Of a stretch of DNA of 64,000 nt, positions 1 through 16,332 are shown piece after piece. The position numbers and the translations under genes were made by a program. The stretch is from Polyangium fumosum (GTDB lineage Bacteria; Myxococcota_A; Polyangia; Polyangiales; Polyangiaceae): assembly GCF_005144585.1 (NCBI RefSeq), contig NZ_SSMQ01000020.1, forward strand, positions 62,001-126,000, in the 5' to 3' direction. The notes under the pieces are model-generated. The model searched no databases and was not told where the DNA came from. It saw only the letters and a list, made by a program, of their open reading frames with translations. Numbering within the stretch: the first letter of the stretch is position 1; the number at the start of each line of letters is the position of its first letter.

Positions 1-866
1 CCCGAGTGCGTCGGGATGCCGTTCACATAGGAGCGCACCGACTCTTCGGGCGACTCGGTCCAGAGCAGCGCGGCTTCGAGCCGGATGTCGCCGTCCTTCG
101 CGACGTGAAACATCGACGCGTGCACCGCGGGCTTGCCCCGCTGCGTGACGAGCTTCGGCAGGTAGTCGACGATCCCGTTCGGGTGCACGAGCTCGACGGT
201 CTCGCCCGTCGCCTGATCCTTGAAGACGATGAGCAAGCCGCCGTGCAGGTAGGCCTTCGCTTCGAGGCGCTCGCGGACGGTGTCCGCGTCGAACGATGCT
301 TTGTCCCCAAAGATTTCGGGGTCGGGGCGGAAGTGCAGGACGGTCCCGTGCTTGCGGGTCGCGGCGCCGCGCTTGAGCTTGCCCGTCGGGATGCCTCGGC
401 TGAAGGCCTGCATGTGCTCGAAGCCGTCGCGGAGGACCTTCACGTTGAGCTCGACGGAGAGCGCGTTCACCACGCTCGAACCCACGCCGTGCAGGCCGCC
501 GGAGACCTTGTAGTTCGAGCTCGCGAACTTGCCGCCGGCGTGCAGCGTGCAGAGGATGAGCTCGAGCGCAGGGCGGTTGTACTTCGGGTGGACGTCGATC
601 GGGAAGCCGCGGCCGTCATCGCCGATCGTCGCGCCGCGCCGATCGGCGTCGAGCGTCACCTCGATGCGCTTGGCGTGGCCGTTGATCGCCTCGTCGACCG
701 CGTTGTCGACGATCTCCCAGAGCAGGTGGTGGTAGCCGCGCGTGTCGGTCCCGCCGATGTACATCGCGGGGCGCTTGCGCACCGGTTCGAGGCCTTCGAG
801 GACCTCGATGTCCTTCGCGGTGTAGCGCGATCCGGAGGCGGGCTGCGGGGGAGCGGTCGTTGCCAT
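1..866 (-). CDS. parE: DNA topoisomerase IV subunit B (ParE), partial
   Basis: ATPase subunit of type IIA topoisomerase IV, which together with ParC unlinks daughter chromosomes using ATP. About 288 codons are visible and the gene runs off the left edge. The N-terminal GHKL ATPase fold is clear: RKRPAMYIGG near residue 30, the EIVDNAVDEA helix with the Mg-binding Asn, the DDGRGFPIDVH loop, and GGLHGVGSSVVNALS. The ATG start lies only 3 nt after the parC stop, so the two subunits are co-transcribed and probably translationally coupled. It could in principle be GyrB, but pairing with a ParC-type A subunit in the order parC-parE favours topoisomerase IV. Confidence 0.9.
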   Translation of the reverse strand, partial: MATTAPPQPASGSRYTAKDIEVLEGLEPVRKRPAMYIGGTDTRGYHHLLWEIVDNAVDEAINGHAKRIEVTLDADRRGATIGDDGRGFPIDVHPKYNRPALELILCTLHAGGKFASSNYKVSGGLHGVGSSVVNALSVELNVKVLRDGFEHMQAFSRGIPTGKLKRGAATRKHGTVLHFRPDPEIFGDKASFDADTVRERLEAKAYLHGGLLIVFKDQATGETVELVHPNGIVDYLPKLVTQRGKPAVHASMFHVAKDGDIRLEAALLWTESPEESVRSYVNGIPTHS

Positions 867-869
867 GGA

Positions 870-3296
870 TCAGCTCTCCTCCTCGGGTTTGCCGAGGACG
901 GGCGTCGCGACGGGGGGCGGGACGAGCCGGACGATGCGGTCCTTCTTTGCAGGGAAGCACTGGCGGCCGAACTCGCCGCGCGCTCCGCGCATCTTCTCCG
1001 CGTTCTCACGGAGGAGCTTGCCTTTCTCGTTCTCGACCTCGATGAGATCGTCGAGCGACGCGCCGACCAAGCGTTCGCCCTCGTCGAGCTTCATCACGGT
1101 CGAGCCCTTGCCCGCGCCGGAGAGGACGCCGATCTCCTCGACGGGCACGCCGAGCGCGAAGCCGTTCGCCGCGATGAGCGCGACGAGGCCTTGGGAGGGG
1201 GGCAGCAGGACCGCGAGCACCTCGTCGTTCTCGCCGAGCTTCGCGAACTTGCGGCCGGCGCGCGTGCTCGGCTCACGGTGCTGCCGGAGCGAGAAGCGGA
1301 AGCCGAGGCCGCCGCGGGTGAGCGCGAGCGCGAAGGGCGGCTCGGGTTCGACGGCCCCTTCCGTCGGGGCGCGGAGCTCCTCGCCGAGGGCGCGCGGATC
1401 GAGCGACATCATCGCCACCATTCGCTCGCCGTCCGCCATCTTGAAGAGCTTCTGGACCGGATCGCCGTAGCCCGTCGAGGGCGGGATGTCGTGGATGCGG
1501 CAGACGTAGCAGACGCCGAGGGTCGAGAAGAACGCGACGGCCGAGCGCGTCGAGCCTGCGACCGCGGCGAGCACGGAGTCTCCCTCGCGGAGCCGCGTCT
1601 GCGCAGGATCCTTGAGCTCGCGCTGCCGTTTGACCCAGCCCTGCGCGGAGAGGATCACGTTCGCATCTTCCGCGACGATGAAGTCCTCGGCCTGGAACTC
1701 CGGCTCGTCGACCGCGCCCATGATCTTCGTGCGGCGGCGATCGCCGTACTTCTCCTTCATCTGCGCGAGCTCGTCGCGCACGAGGTCCCAGCGCCGCGTG
1801 TCGCTCTTGAGCAGCGCGTCGAGGCGCTTTGCCTCGGCGCGTTTGTCCGCGAGCTCCTTGCGCACGACCTGGATTTCCAGCCGCGCGAGCCGGTAGAGGC
1901 GGAGCTCCAGGATCGCGTCCGTCTGCTCCTCCGAGAGGTTGAAGCGCTTGATCAGCTTGCCCGCGGCGTCCGCCTTGCCGTCGCTCTTGCGGATGATCGC
2001 GATCACCTCGTCGAGCGCGTCGAAGACGATCTCGAGGCCTTCGAGGACGTGGATGCGCGCCTTGAGCTCGCCGAGGTCGAACTCCAGCCGCCGCGTCACC
2101 GTCGAGTACCGGAACGTCAGGAACTGGTTCAGGATCTCGTCGAGCCCGAGGCGCTTCGGCGCGGCGACCTCGGGGTTGTCCGTGGGCACGAGGCAGGTGA
2201 GGTTCACCGGCACGTGCACCGCGAGCGGCGTGTTCTTGTAGAGGTACGCCATCACGAGCTGCGGATCCGTCCCGCGCTTCGTCTCCAGCACGATGCGCAC
2301 GAGGTCTGTCGACTCGTCGCGCACGTCGAGCAGCGGCGGCAGCTTCTTCGAGAGGATCACTTCGGCGATCTTCTCGACGATCGCCTTGCGCTCGACGCCG
2401 TACGGGATCGACGTGACCACGAGGAACGAGGGACCCCGCTTCGTGTCGTCCTCTTCGATCTTCCACTCGCCGCGCAGCTTCAGCGAGCCCTGGCCCGTCG
2501 TGTAGACCGCCTCGAGCTCCTCCTTCGTCGCGTGGAGCTGTCCGCCCGTCGGGAAGTCCGGGCCCTTGATCTTCTTCAAGAGCCGGCTCACCGGCAGATC
2601 CCGCTGGTTCGACAGCTCGATGCAGGCGTCGAGCACCTCCATCAGGTTGTGCGGCGGGATGCTCGTCGCCATGCCGACGGCGATGCCCTGCGAGCCGTTC
2701 ACGAGCAGGTTCGGGAAGCGCGCCGGCAGGATGATCGGCTCGCTCTTCGTGCCGTCGTAGTTCGGCCGCCACTCCACGGTGCGCTTGCCGAGCTCGCCGA
2801 GCAGCTCGATCGCGAGCGGCCGCAGCTTCGCTTCGGTGTAGCGCATCGCGGCGGGTGCATCGCCGTCGATCGAGCCGAAGTTGCCGTGGCCCGCGACGAG
2901 CGGCGCGCGCATCACGAAGTCCTGCGCGAGCCGGACCATCGCGTCGTAGATCGCGGTGTCGCCGTGCGGGTGGTACTTACCCATCACGTCACCGACCACG
3001 GCCGCGCTCTTGCGGAAGCGCCCGTCGGGGGAGAGGTGCAGGTCGTGCAGCATCGCGTAGAGGATGCGGCGCTGCACCGGCTTCAGGCCGTCGCGCACGT
3101 CGGGGAGCGCGCGCGACGTGATGACGCTCAGCGCGTAGTTCAGGTACTTGCGCTGCGCCTCTTCCGCGAGTGACGTGTCGGGCACCGGGGGCGGCGGCGG
3201 CGGCTCGCTCCCGCCCGGTGTCTTGGGGGCGCGCCGAGGCCTCTTCGGACCACCCTCGCCATCGAGGGGAAACGGGACCTGCTGAGCAGGGGGCAC
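870..3296 (-). CDS. parC: DNA topoisomerase IV subunit A (ParC)
   Basis: Breakage-reunion subunit of topoisomerase IV, 808 aa. It has a proline-rich N-terminal extension of about 40 residues, then the winged-helix domain with the quinolone-resistance region ([17 protein letters not shown]). The catalytic tyrosine is Tyr153 in [10 protein letters not shown]. The tower and coiled-coil regions follow, then a C-terminal beta-pinwheel region. I see no canonical GyrA box (QRRGGKG) in the C-terminal part, which fits a topoisomerase IV rather than a gyrase role. It is the first gene of a parC-parE pair; a candidate promoter lies about 110 nt upstream. Confidence 0.9.
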   Translation of the reverse strand: MPPAQQVPFPLDGEGGPKRPRRAPKTPGGSEPPPPPPVPDTSLAEEAQRKYLNYALSVITSRALPDVRDGLKPVQRRILYAMLHDLHLSPDGRFRKSAAVVGDVMGKYHPHGDTAIYDAMVRLAQDFVMRAPLVAGHGNFGSIDGDAPAAMRYTEAKLRPLAIELLGELGKRTVEWRPNYDGTKSEPIILPARFPNLLVNGSQGIAVGMATSIPPHNLMEVLDACIELSNQRDLPVSRLLKKIKGPDFPTGGQLHATKEELEAVYTTGQGSLKLRGEWKIEEDDTKRGPSFLVVTSIPYGVERKAIVEKIAEVILSKKLPPLLDVRDESTDLVRIVLETKRGTDPQLVMAYLYKNTPLAVHVPVNLTCLVPTDNPEVAAPKRLGLDEILNQFLTFRYSTVTRRLEFDLGELKARIHVLEGLEIVFDALDEVIAIIRKSDGKADAAGKLIKRFNLSEEQTDAILELRLYRLARLEIQVVRKELADKRAEAKRLDALLKSDTRRWDLVRDELAQMKEKYGDRRRTKIMGAVDEPEFQAEDFIVAEDANVILSAQGWVKRQRELKDPAQTRLREGDSVLAAVAGSTRSAVAFFSTLGVCYVCRIHDIPPSTGYGDPVQKLFKMADGERMVAMMSLDPRALGEELRAPTEGAVEPEPPFALALTRGGLGFRFSLRQHREPSTRAGRKFAKLGENDEVLAVLLPPSQGLVALIAANGFALGVPVEEIGVLSGAGKGSTVMKLDEGERLVGASLDDLIEVENEKGKLLRENAEKMRGARGEFGRQCFPAKKDRIVRLVPPPVATPVLGKPEEES

Positions 3297-3646
3297 GGGC
3301 GTTATCTCCAGGGTAGGGAGGCCACGCGCCGCCGCCTCGGCTAGCGCGTGCCCCCCAGGAATCGACGGTGTACCCGCGTTCAGTGGACCGCAGGCAGGGG
3401 GATGCCATTACCCACGGAGCGCCGATCGGTCAAGCCACGGCGGCACGGTCGCGGCGGGCACGCCAGCTCCGAAACGCGTTCGTCCGAAGGGATTCTGCCG
3501 GCGAATCCGCGCCCGTCCCCATCGATCCGGCCCCCTTCCGACGGACGCCCCGCGTCCCGGGCGCCCTGCCGTCCACACATGGACATGGAAAACCAGCGGC
3601 TCCCACCTTGAGACCTCTGGCCCGCTGGGCTACGGGGAGGCGCCCC
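3297..3646. other. Divergent intergenic region between parC and bamA
   Basis: About 350 bp without a supportable gene. It must carry promoters for both flanking genes. I can suggest only the minus-strand parC promoter. No convincing forward promoter for bamA is visible. Long open frames crossing it are unbroken only because stop codons are rare at this GC content. Confidence 0.6.
3405..3433 (-). promoter_or_regulatory. Candidate sigma70-type promoter for parC-parE
   Basis: On the minus strand TTGACC (3433-3428) is followed after 17 nt by TAATGG (3410-3405). This is a near-consensus -35 with an imperfect -10. It would start transcription near 3398, giving a leader of about 100 nt before parC. 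Confidence 0.35.
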
Positions 3647-6331
<2,685 letters not shown>

Positions 6332-6338
6332 CGACGAC

Positions 6339-6359
6339 GGCTCCGCCACGAGCGGAGCC
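6339..6359 (+). terminator. Hairpin after bamA
   Basis: GGCTCCGC-CACGA-GCGGAGCC: a perfect 8-bp stem with a 5-nt loop, 8 nt after the bamA stop. There is no T-tract, so this may be a transcript-stabilising or Rho-assisted 3' end rather than a classical intrinsic terminator. Confidence 0.5.
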
Positions 6360-6440
6360 GAACCGCGGAGGACGGCTCACGGTGCCTTTCCTGCGCCCTC
6401 CGGTTGCCCGTCCGCGTTCCTGTTGGTAGCTCCATGGACG

Positions 6441-7244
6441 ATGCGCCCTAGCCCCGTCCAGTTCGTCCTGCCTCGCCCCGGCAAGGCCATCAGCGGGATG
6501 ATGATCGGCATCACCGTCCTGTGGGTCGGCCTCGCGCTGAGCATCAATTGGGTGGAGGTCGGGGCGGGTATCGCCCAGTTCATGGCCGGCACGACCTCGG
6601 GCGTGCTCCGCGGCCAGGTCTGGCGGCTCTTCACGGCCCCGCTCTTCCACGACACGTCGAGCCCTGGTCACTTCTTGATGACCATCCTCGGCCTGTACTT
6701 CCTCGCCCCCACGCTCGAGTCGCGCTGGGGCGCGCGACGGATGCTCATCTTCCTGTTCGGCGCGGGTGCGTTCGCGTTCGCCACGCAGGTCGCCGTGGGC
6801 GCGCTCGTACCCAAGCTGAACCAGGCCGTGTGGTTCGGCGGGCTCGGCATGATCGAGGCCGTCGCCGTGGCGTGGGCGCTGCAGAACCGCGACGCGCAGG
6901 TCCGCATGTTCTTCGTGCTGCCAGTGTCGGCCGGCGCGATGGTCGCGATCATCTTCGTGCTCTCCGTGCTGAACGTGATCGCGCTCAACCGGCACATGCC
7001 CGAGGGCCTCGTGACCCCGTTCGGCGGCATGCTGGCCGGCTGGCTCTTCGGCGATCGTTCGCCGCTCCGGCGCCTCTACCTCAAGCTACGCCTGCGCCAG
7101 ATCCAGTCGCAGACGGCGGCCCTGCGCGCCGAGGCTGCGGCATCGGCGGCGGCTGCCCGCGCGCGCCGCGCCGCAGGGCCCCCGCTGCGCGTGATCGAGG
7201 GCGGCTCGAAGGCGCCCCCGAAGGACAAGCGCTACCTCAACTAG
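6441..7244 (+). CDS. Rhomboid-family membrane protein, catalytic residues missing
   Basis: A 267-aa multi-pass inner-membrane protein with about six hydrophobic segments. Its architecture follows the rhomboid fold: WRLFTAPLFH resembles the WRxxT loop region, followed by LYFLAPTLESRWGARRM. The usual GxSG nucleophile is GGLG (FGGLGMIEA) and the usual catalytic His motif (AHxxG) is TPFGG, so Ser and His are both absent. A tail rich in Arg and Ala is predicted to be cytoplasmic. The family link is moderately certain. Loss of both catalytic residues suggests a non-proteolytic role, as in derlins and iRhoms, which is inference. The ATG at 6441 is chosen over an in-frame TTG at 6423. Confidence 0.7.
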   Translation: MRPSPVQFVLPRPGKAISGMMIGITVLWVGLALSINWVEVGAGIAQFMAGTTSGVLRGQVWRLFTAPLFHDTSSPGHFLMTILGLYFLAPTLESRWGARRMLIFLFGAGAFAFATQVAVGALVPKLNQAVWFGGLGMIEAVAVAWALQNRDAQVRMFFVLPVSAGAMVAIIFVLSVLNVIALNRHMPEGLVTPFGGMLAGWLFGDRSPLRRLYLKLRLRQIQSQTAALRAEAAASAAAARARRAAGPPLRVIEGGSKAPPKDKRYLN

Positions 7245-7269
7245 GGCGGACGCGGAGCGAACCCGGGGC

Positions 7270-7287
7270 GTGGGGCCGGCGCCCCAC
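7270..7287. terminator. Hairpin between convergent genes
   Basis: GTGGGGC-CGGC-GCCCCAC: a 7-bp stem with a 4-nt loop, in the 48-bp gap between the ends of the rhomboid-like gene (+) and the lipoprotein gene (minus). It could serve as a bidirectional terminator, although neither side has a T-tract. Confidence 0.45.
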
Positions 7288-7292
7288 CGGGA

Positions 7293-7655
7293 CTAGTGGG
7301 CCGGGATCGTCGCGCACGTTCGCACGTCGGCGAGCGTCTTTGCGTGGCTCAGGCAGGAGAACTCGCCGGACGCGCGGGGCTTGCCGACGAGGTCGCGCTT
7401 GCAGTCCGTGACGAACGACTCCTCCAGACGTTGTCCTTCGCTCTTCACGACGGCGACGGCCTTCTCCGCGGACGGGCTCGCTGCCTCGGGGAACTTCGCC
7501 TCGGCGGTCCAGAGCGCGTGCAGGTGCTCGCCTACGACCTTGCAGTCGTCCTCGGTCACGTTGCGCGCGCAGCCCGCCTGCGCGAGCGCGAGCGCCAAAA
7601 AAACGAGGGGCGCTCCCCCCGCGATCCATCGCATCGGAGCACCCCTCGGTTCCAT
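7293..7655 (-). CDS. Small cysteine-containing lipoprotein, unknown function
   Basis: A 120-aa protein with a lipoprotein-type signal: charged start, hydrophobic run LVFLALALAQAG, then Cys29 as the likely lipidation site. The mature part holds four further Cys residues (DDCK, TDCK, FSCL, RTCA) that could form two disulfides in the periplasm. No family recognised. The ATG at 7655 is preceded by GGGGGAACGA. It lies 17 nt downstream of the rpoD stop in the same direction, so it may be read through from rpoD. Confidence 0.65.
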   Translation of the reverse strand: MEPRGAPMRWIAGGAPLVFLALALAQAGCARNVTEDDCKVVGEHLHALWTAEAKFPEAASPSAEKAVAVVKSEGQRLEESFVTDCKRDLVGKPRASGEFSCLSHAKTLADVRTCATIPAH

Positions 7656-7672
7656 TCGTTCCCCCGTGACGA

Positions 7673-9559
<1,887 letters not shown>

Positions 9560-9667
9560 CCCATTCGCTCCACCGGGCCCACGTCGGGCCACGTGCTTCA
9601 AGGAACCACATCGAGAAAAAAACGTTCGTCACGCTCGCGCGGACTCATGCGCGCGCAAAAAAGCACG

Positions 9668-11593
9668 TCAGCCGAGCCCCAACTTGGCCTTCGCCTGACG
9701 CACCGCCTCACGAAGCAGCGCCGCCTCGCGCTCCACATCCCCCAGCGGCGCGACTCGTTGAAGCTCGTCCACTGTCGCGGCTTTCTCGCGTGACAAGCTC
9801 AAGCGTCTCAACTTCCCTGCGTTCTTTAAGAGCTCTTCCCTCGCCACATCGGCCGTCTCGAAGACGGGCGACGCGAGCCGTCCAGCCGCGAATGCTTGGA
9901 TCGACGCCGGGATGTGCGCAAGAAATTCGTCGGGAATAAGTTGCGTTTCCGCCCCAAGAGACTGACGCACCGCGCCAGCGGCCAATGCGAGATCGCCATC
10001 CAGCACGTCGAGGGCCTCCATCACTTCAGGGTCGTCGAGCAGAACGGGATGGTCGAGAAGTGCACCCATGATGTGTTCCCCCATCTCTTGGACCTGGGAA
10101 CGCGAACGCGCTCGGTGACCTGGCACGGTGGTCTCGGCCGCACGTAGCTCCACAGGGTGTTGCCCGTCGTACCTCGTTGCCTGTTCGAGGAGCTGTTCGA
10201 CTTGACGCAGATCGGCCGGCGCCGTGCCGCCCACGATGAGCTTCGACGAGAGCCGATCGGCGTACGTCTTCAGCATGAGGCGCTTCACGGGGTCCTTTTG
10301 TTCCCCGAGGAGGTTTGCCACCGCACGCATGCGCGCGAGTTTGCCGTCGGTCGTGGCGTCGTTGAAGGAGTCGTTCTGGAGCGCGTCCTCGATGAGGTGC
10401 TCGTAGAGCTCCTTCGCGCTTTTGAGGACGCTCTTCAGCGCCTCGGGGCCCTTGGTTCGCACGAGCTCGTCGGGATCGAGCTTCGCGGGGAGCGTCGCCG
10501 CGCGCCCTTCGAGGCCGCCCTCGTGGACCGGGAGGCGCGCGGCCCACGTGGCCTTGCGTCCGGCGGCGTCGCCGTCGAAGAGGATCGTCACGGTGGGCGC
10601 GAAGCGCTTGAGGAGCTTCGCCTGCGTCGTCGTGAACGCGGTGCCGAGCGGGGCGATGACGTTGCAGAGGCCACGCGCGTGCAGGCTGAGCACGTCGAAG
10701 TTGCCTTCGACGAGGGTCGCCTGGCCCTCTTGCCGGATCGCGTGCCGCGCCTGGTGCAGCCCGAACAGGTGTTCGCCCTTCGTGTAGATCGGCGACTCGG
10801 GGCTGTTCATGTACTTCGCCGGCGGCTCGCCCGCCGTCGATGGTTGGAGCCCCAAGCGTCGCATCTCGTCGGGCGTGGGCTCGGGGAGGCTCCGGCCGCT
10901 GAAGGCGATCACGCGGCCCTGCACGTCGGTCACCGCGAACATGAGGCGATGCCGGAACCGATCGTAAAACCCCGTGCCTGAGCTGCGCGCGACGAGCAGG
11001 CCCACCTTCTCGGCGACGATCGGCGAGACCCCTTGCCGCTTGAGGAAGCTCGCGAGCCCGTCCCAGCCCGGCGGCGCGTAGCCCACGCGAAATGCTTGCA
11101 GCGCGTCGGCCACGGGTCCCGTTGCCTCGTGCGTGTCGAGCCCGCGCCGCGCGAGCTCGGCGAGCGCGTAGTGCGCGAGCGGATGCGCGCTCGGGCCGCG
11201 CATGCTCTGCTCGAAAAACGTCGCCGCGAGGTGGCTGACGGCATACAGGTCGTCACGCGCGCGCCGCGCTGCGTTCGCCTCGCGCCGCTCGGCCTCGGTC
11301 GCGGTCTCGATGATCTCCACGCCGCTGCGCTCGGCCAGCGCGCGCACCGCCTCGGCGAAGTTCATGCCCTCGACCTTCATGATGAAGTCGATGGCCGTGC
11401 CGCTCTCCTTGCAGCCGAAGCAGTGGAAGATGCCGCGCTCCGGATTCACGTGGAAGCTCGGCGACTTCTCCTTGTGGAACGGGCAGAGCCCGACGAACGA
11501 TCGACCGCGCCGGGTGAGACGAACGGTCTCGCCGATGAGCGACACGAGATCCGTGCGTTCCTTGACCCGCGCGATCGTGTCAGCGTGAATCAT
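9668..11593 (-). CDS. dnaG: DNA primase DnaG
   Basis: Makes the RNA primers for chromosome replication; 641 aa. Zinc-binding domain in the first 100 residues (CPFHKEKSPSF, then CFGCKESG). The RNA polymerase core follows with the TOPRIM motifs EGNFDVLSLHARG and FDGDAAGRKA, the latter holding the metal-binding Asp residues. The C-terminal helicase-binding domain is divergent, as is common. The ATG start is supported by the standard DnaG opening (MIHADTIARVKERTDLVSLIGE). It heads a dnaG-rpoD transcription unit with a gap of about 108 nt to rpoD. Confidence 0.95.
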   Translation of the reverse strand: MIHADTIARVKERTDLVSLIGETVRLTRRGRSFVGLCPFHKEKSPSFHVNPERGIFHCFGCKESGTAIDFIMKVEGMNFAEAVRALAERSGVEIIETATEAERREANAARRARDDLYAVSHLAATFFEQSMRGPSAHPLAHYALAELARRGLDTHEATGPVADALQAFRVGYAPPGWDGLASFLKRQGVSPIVAEKVGLLVARSSGTGFYDRFRHRLMFAVTDVQGRVIAFSGRSLPEPTPDEMRRLGLQPSTAGEPPAKYMNSPESPIYTKGEHLFGLHQARHAIRQEGQATLVEGNFDVLSLHARGLCNVIAPLGTAFTTTQAKLLKRFAPTVTILFDGDAAGRKATWAARLPVHEGGLEGRAATLPAKLDPDELVRTKGPEALKSVLKSAKELYEHLIEDALQNDSFNDATTDGKLARMRAVANLLGEQKDPVKRLMLKTYADRLSSKLIVGGTAPADLRQVEQLLEQATRYDGQHPVELRAAETTVPGHRARSRSQVQEMGEHIMGALLDHPVLLDDPEVMEALDVLDGDLALAAGAVRQSLGAETQLIPDEFLAHIPASIQAFAAGRLASPVFETADVAREELLKNAGKLRRLSLSREKAATVDELQRVAPLGDVEREAALLREAVRQAKAKLGLG

Positions 11594-11620
11594 CGTCCTG
11601 AGGCATCAAGATAACGACAA

Positions 11621-11666
11621 ACACGCCGATCGTCCCGAGCCCGTGTCTCGAAACGAATCGGCGTGT
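11621..11666. repeat. 10-bp perfect inverted repeat upstream of dnaG
   Basis: ACACGCCGAT at 11621-11630 pairs with ATCGGCGTGT at 11657-11666 across a 26-nt spacer. It lies between the dnaG start and the atpC end. It could be an operator for dnaG or a long-loop hairpin in an RNA leader. Confidence 0.5.
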
Positions 11667-11677
11667 CCGTGGGATTC

Positions 11678-11695
11678 GCCTCCGGGGGAGGAGGC
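11678..11695 (-). terminator. Hairpin after atpC
   Basis: GCCTCC-GGGGGA-GGAGGC, 4 nt beyond the atpC stop. A 6-bp GC stem; a T-rich stretch lies only on the plus-strand side. Plausible 3' end of the atpDC transcript, weak as an intrinsic terminator. Confidence 0.4.
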
Positions 11696-11699
11696 TCTT

Positions 11700-12254
11700 T
11701 CAGGCGTCGGGGAACGCGGAGCCCGGCTTCTTGTGATCCGTGAGGCTCTCGTCGGGCGTCTGGCCGTCGACCATCTCGTTGACGGGTGGCGCTTCGGCGT
11801 TCGCCGCGAGGAAGCGCGTGTCTTCACGCACGAGCGGCAGCGGCGGATCGCCGATCAGCTCGAGCTGCGTGGCGAGCCACTGCTCCTCTTCGATGAGCGA
11901 GCGGCGCTTCGGATCCGTGAGGTCGCCCTGCCAGTGGTCGAGCTCTGCGTCGACCTCCTTCAGGCGCAGGCGAACCCGGACGACGTCGACGTCGTCCTTG
12001 TGGACGTACTTCTCTGTGAGGAGAAGCGCCTTGTCGCCCACGACCTCGACGAACCCGTGCGCGACGGCGAGGCGCTGCTCTTTGCCGGCCTCGTGGTACG
12101 TGACGAGGCCGGTGCGGAGCGCCGCGAGCAGCGGCAGGTGGCCCGGCATCACGCCGAACTCCCCCGCCACGCTCGGCGCGGTCACGTCCGTGACCTCCTT
12201 GCGCAGCGCGACGCCCGTGGGCGTCACGATCTCCAGCAGGATCGTGTCGGCCAT
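11700..12254 (-). CDS. atpC: F1Fo ATP synthase epsilon subunit
   Basis: Central-stalk subunit that couples proton flow to catalysis and can inhibit ATP hydrolysis. The N-terminal beta-sandwich is clear: ILLEIVTPTGVALRKEVTDV, then GEFGVMPGHLPLLAALRTG. At 184 aa it is longer than the usual 130-140. The extra part is a charged helical region and an acidic tail (QTPDESLTDHKKPGSAFPDA), so the C-terminal inhibitory helices look remodelled. It sits 2 nt after atpD and is surely co-transcribed. Confidence 0.9.
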   Translation of the reverse strand: MADTILLEIVTPTGVALRKEVTDVTAPSVAGEFGVMPGHLPLLAALRTGLVTYHEAGKEQRLAVAHGFVEVVGDKALLLTEKYVHKDDVDVVRVRLRLKEVDAELDHWQGDLTDPKRRSLIEEEQWLATQLELIGDPPLPLVREDTRFLAANAEAPPVNEMVDGQTPDESLTDHKKPGSAFPDA

Positions 12255-12256
12255 GA

Positions 12257-14610
<2,354 letters not shown>

Positions 14611-14677
14611 GGCAGGCTCGTGATCTCGAAAGACGTTCGTTGGTGTTCCAACCGATGCACGGAGGGCGACGTACCGA

Positions 14678-16330
14678 TCAGGTCGCCTTCGGGTCCGCGG
14701 CGTCGGGGCGCTTCGTCGTCGTGGCGCGGATCTTCGTGACGCGCACGCCGAGGCGACGGAGCACGGCCTCGCTGCGGCTGACGGCGACACGCGTGCGGAC
14801 GAGCACGGCCTCGGCAGCGACACCGGCGGCCTCCTCCCACGTGGCTCGGCGCGCCCCGTCCGCGACCTCCTCCGAGGGCGAGCCGTCCGCGCGCGTCGGC
14901 GGATCCCAGGGCGGGAGCAGGCCCGGATCGAACTGCGGCATCGACCAGGTGATCGACGCCGAGTGACGCGCGAGGCGACGCAGCGCGTCCATGACGGGTT
15001 TTTCCTGGGCGACCTCGGAGGGCGCGGGCGCGACGACGTGCACGACGCTCGGCTTGGGCTTGCTCTTGACGATCTGCGCGAGGACCTCGGCGAGCATGAA
15101 GCCGGACTCGTGGCGCTCGGCCTCGCCGCGTGGAGGCGACTCGATGCCGTAGGCCGCGAGGTAGCGACGGAGCATGCGCTCGCGCGGGCTCCGGCCCTCG
15201 GGCGAAGGCGGCGCGAAGGGCGCACGGGGGCGAACCGCGTCGGCGCGCGACGCGAGCCTGTCGAGATCGCCGCGGCGCAGATCGGACAAGCCGCGCACGT
15301 CGAGCGGCCTCAGATGTTCGAGGACCCGGACGGCCACGTCGGCCTCGTCGAGATCACTGCGCGAGGCGTCGTGCGTGCCCGTCGCCGTGACGAGCAGGTG
15401 CGCGAGCTTCTGCCCGTGCGCGGGTCCCTGGTCGGGCGGGACGAACGCGCGCACGGTCGACGCGTAGACCGCGAGGCCTACGCGATCGCCGCGCGAGAGG
15501 TACCGCGTGCAGATCGACGCCGCCTCGTCGATCGCGAGATCGAGCGGGGCGCGACCGAGCGGGCCGGCCCAGAGCTCGACCGAGGCGTCGAGCACGACCC
15601 ACACGACGTCGCGCTCTTCGCGCTCGAACTCACGCACGAGCAGGACCCCGCGCCGCGCGCTCGCCTTCCACGCGATGCGCCGGAACGGATCGCCTGGCAT
15701 ATGCTCGCGCAGCTCGCGCAGATCGCTGCCCTCGCCGCGGGCGCGACCAGGCCGGCCGCTCGATGCGAGCAGCTTGCTGCGACCGCCGCGCGGGGAGGGG
15801 AGCCACGCCGCGAAGGGACGCGGCAGGACCTCGACGCCGAAGGGGTTCGCGAAGGTGAGAGGTACCTCGAAGAGGCCGGGCGCGCCGTGCACCTCGAGCG
15901 CGAGACCGTGCACGCCGTGTTGTCCCACGCGCGGCGCGTGCACCGAGACCTTCACCTTGAGCCGCCCGGAGGCCATCACCTCTCCTGCGGAGGGCTCGAT
16001 CGTGATCTGGAGCTGCGACGAGGCGATCGGCCGCAGGCGCACGTACCGCGCGGCGAGCGTGTCGCGGTTGCGCACCTCGGCTTCGATCTCGATCGTGCTG
16101 CCGCGTCCCGTGCGCACGACGCGGCGCGGCCCGCTCCACAGCATCTCGAAGCCGGCGGCGCGGATGCGCGAGACCGAGACGAGCGTGACTGCGCGGGCAA
16201 GCGCCATCGCGAGTAGCATCGCTCCTCCCCAGCCGACGATGGCCGGCTCGCGCGCGACGAGGCCGACGCCCGCGACCGAGATCGCGGCGATGCTGAGGTG
16301 CGCCGCCGTGCGCGTGGGAAAGAGCTGCAT
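14678..16330 (-). CDS. DUF58 domain membrane protein
   Basis: A 550-aa protein of the DUF58 family, usually partnered with MoxR ATPases. Two N-terminal membrane segments (about residues 12-50), a beta-rich periplasmic-type region, then the DUF58 core: PGDPFRRIAWKASARRG, followed by VVWVVLDAS, which begins a von Willebrand A-like fold. The C-terminal 200 residues are less conserved and end in a basic tail. It is the third gene of a DUF4350-MoxR-DUF58 operon, with a 2-nt gap after moxR. The exact substrate of such systems is unknown; a role in envelope protein maturation is inferred. Confidence 0.85.
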   Translation of the reverse strand: MQLFPTRTAAHLSIAAISVAGVGLVAREPAIVGWGGAMLLAMALARAVTLVSVSRIRAAGFEMLWSGPRRVVRTGRGSTIEIEAEVRNRDTLAARYVRLRPIASSQLQITIEPSAGEVMASGRLKVKVSVHAPRVGQHGVHGLALEVHGAPGLFEVPLTFANPFGVEVLPRPFAAWLPSPRGGRSKLLASSGRPGRARGEGSDLRELREHMPGDPFRRIAWKASARRGVLLVREFEREERDVVWVVLDASVELWAGPLGRAPLDLAIDEAASICTRYLSRGDRVGLAVYASTVRAFVPPDQGPAHGQKLAHLLVTATGTHDASRSDLDEADVAVRVLEHLRPLDVRGLSDLRRGDLDRLASRADAVRPRAPFAPPSPEGRSPRERMLRRYLAAYGIESPPRGEAERHESGFMLAEVLAQIVKSKPKPSVVHVVAPAPSEVAQEKPVMDALRRLARHSASITWSMPQFDPGLLPPWDPPTRADGSPSEEVADGARRATWEEAAGVAAEAVLVRTRVAVSRSEAVLRRLGVRVTKIRATTTKRPDAADPKAT

Positions 16331-16332
16331 CG

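Noticed and set aside
6-3173. 1055-codon plus-strand open frame opposite parC/parE
   Set aside because: Arg/Ala/Asp/Val/Leu-rich shadow of the real genes on the other strand; at this GC content the reverse frame is stop-poor.
3368-3646. Longer bamA start
   Set aside because: The upstream 93 codons look non-coding, and the TTG at 3647 has both a Shine-Dalgarno and a signal peptide.
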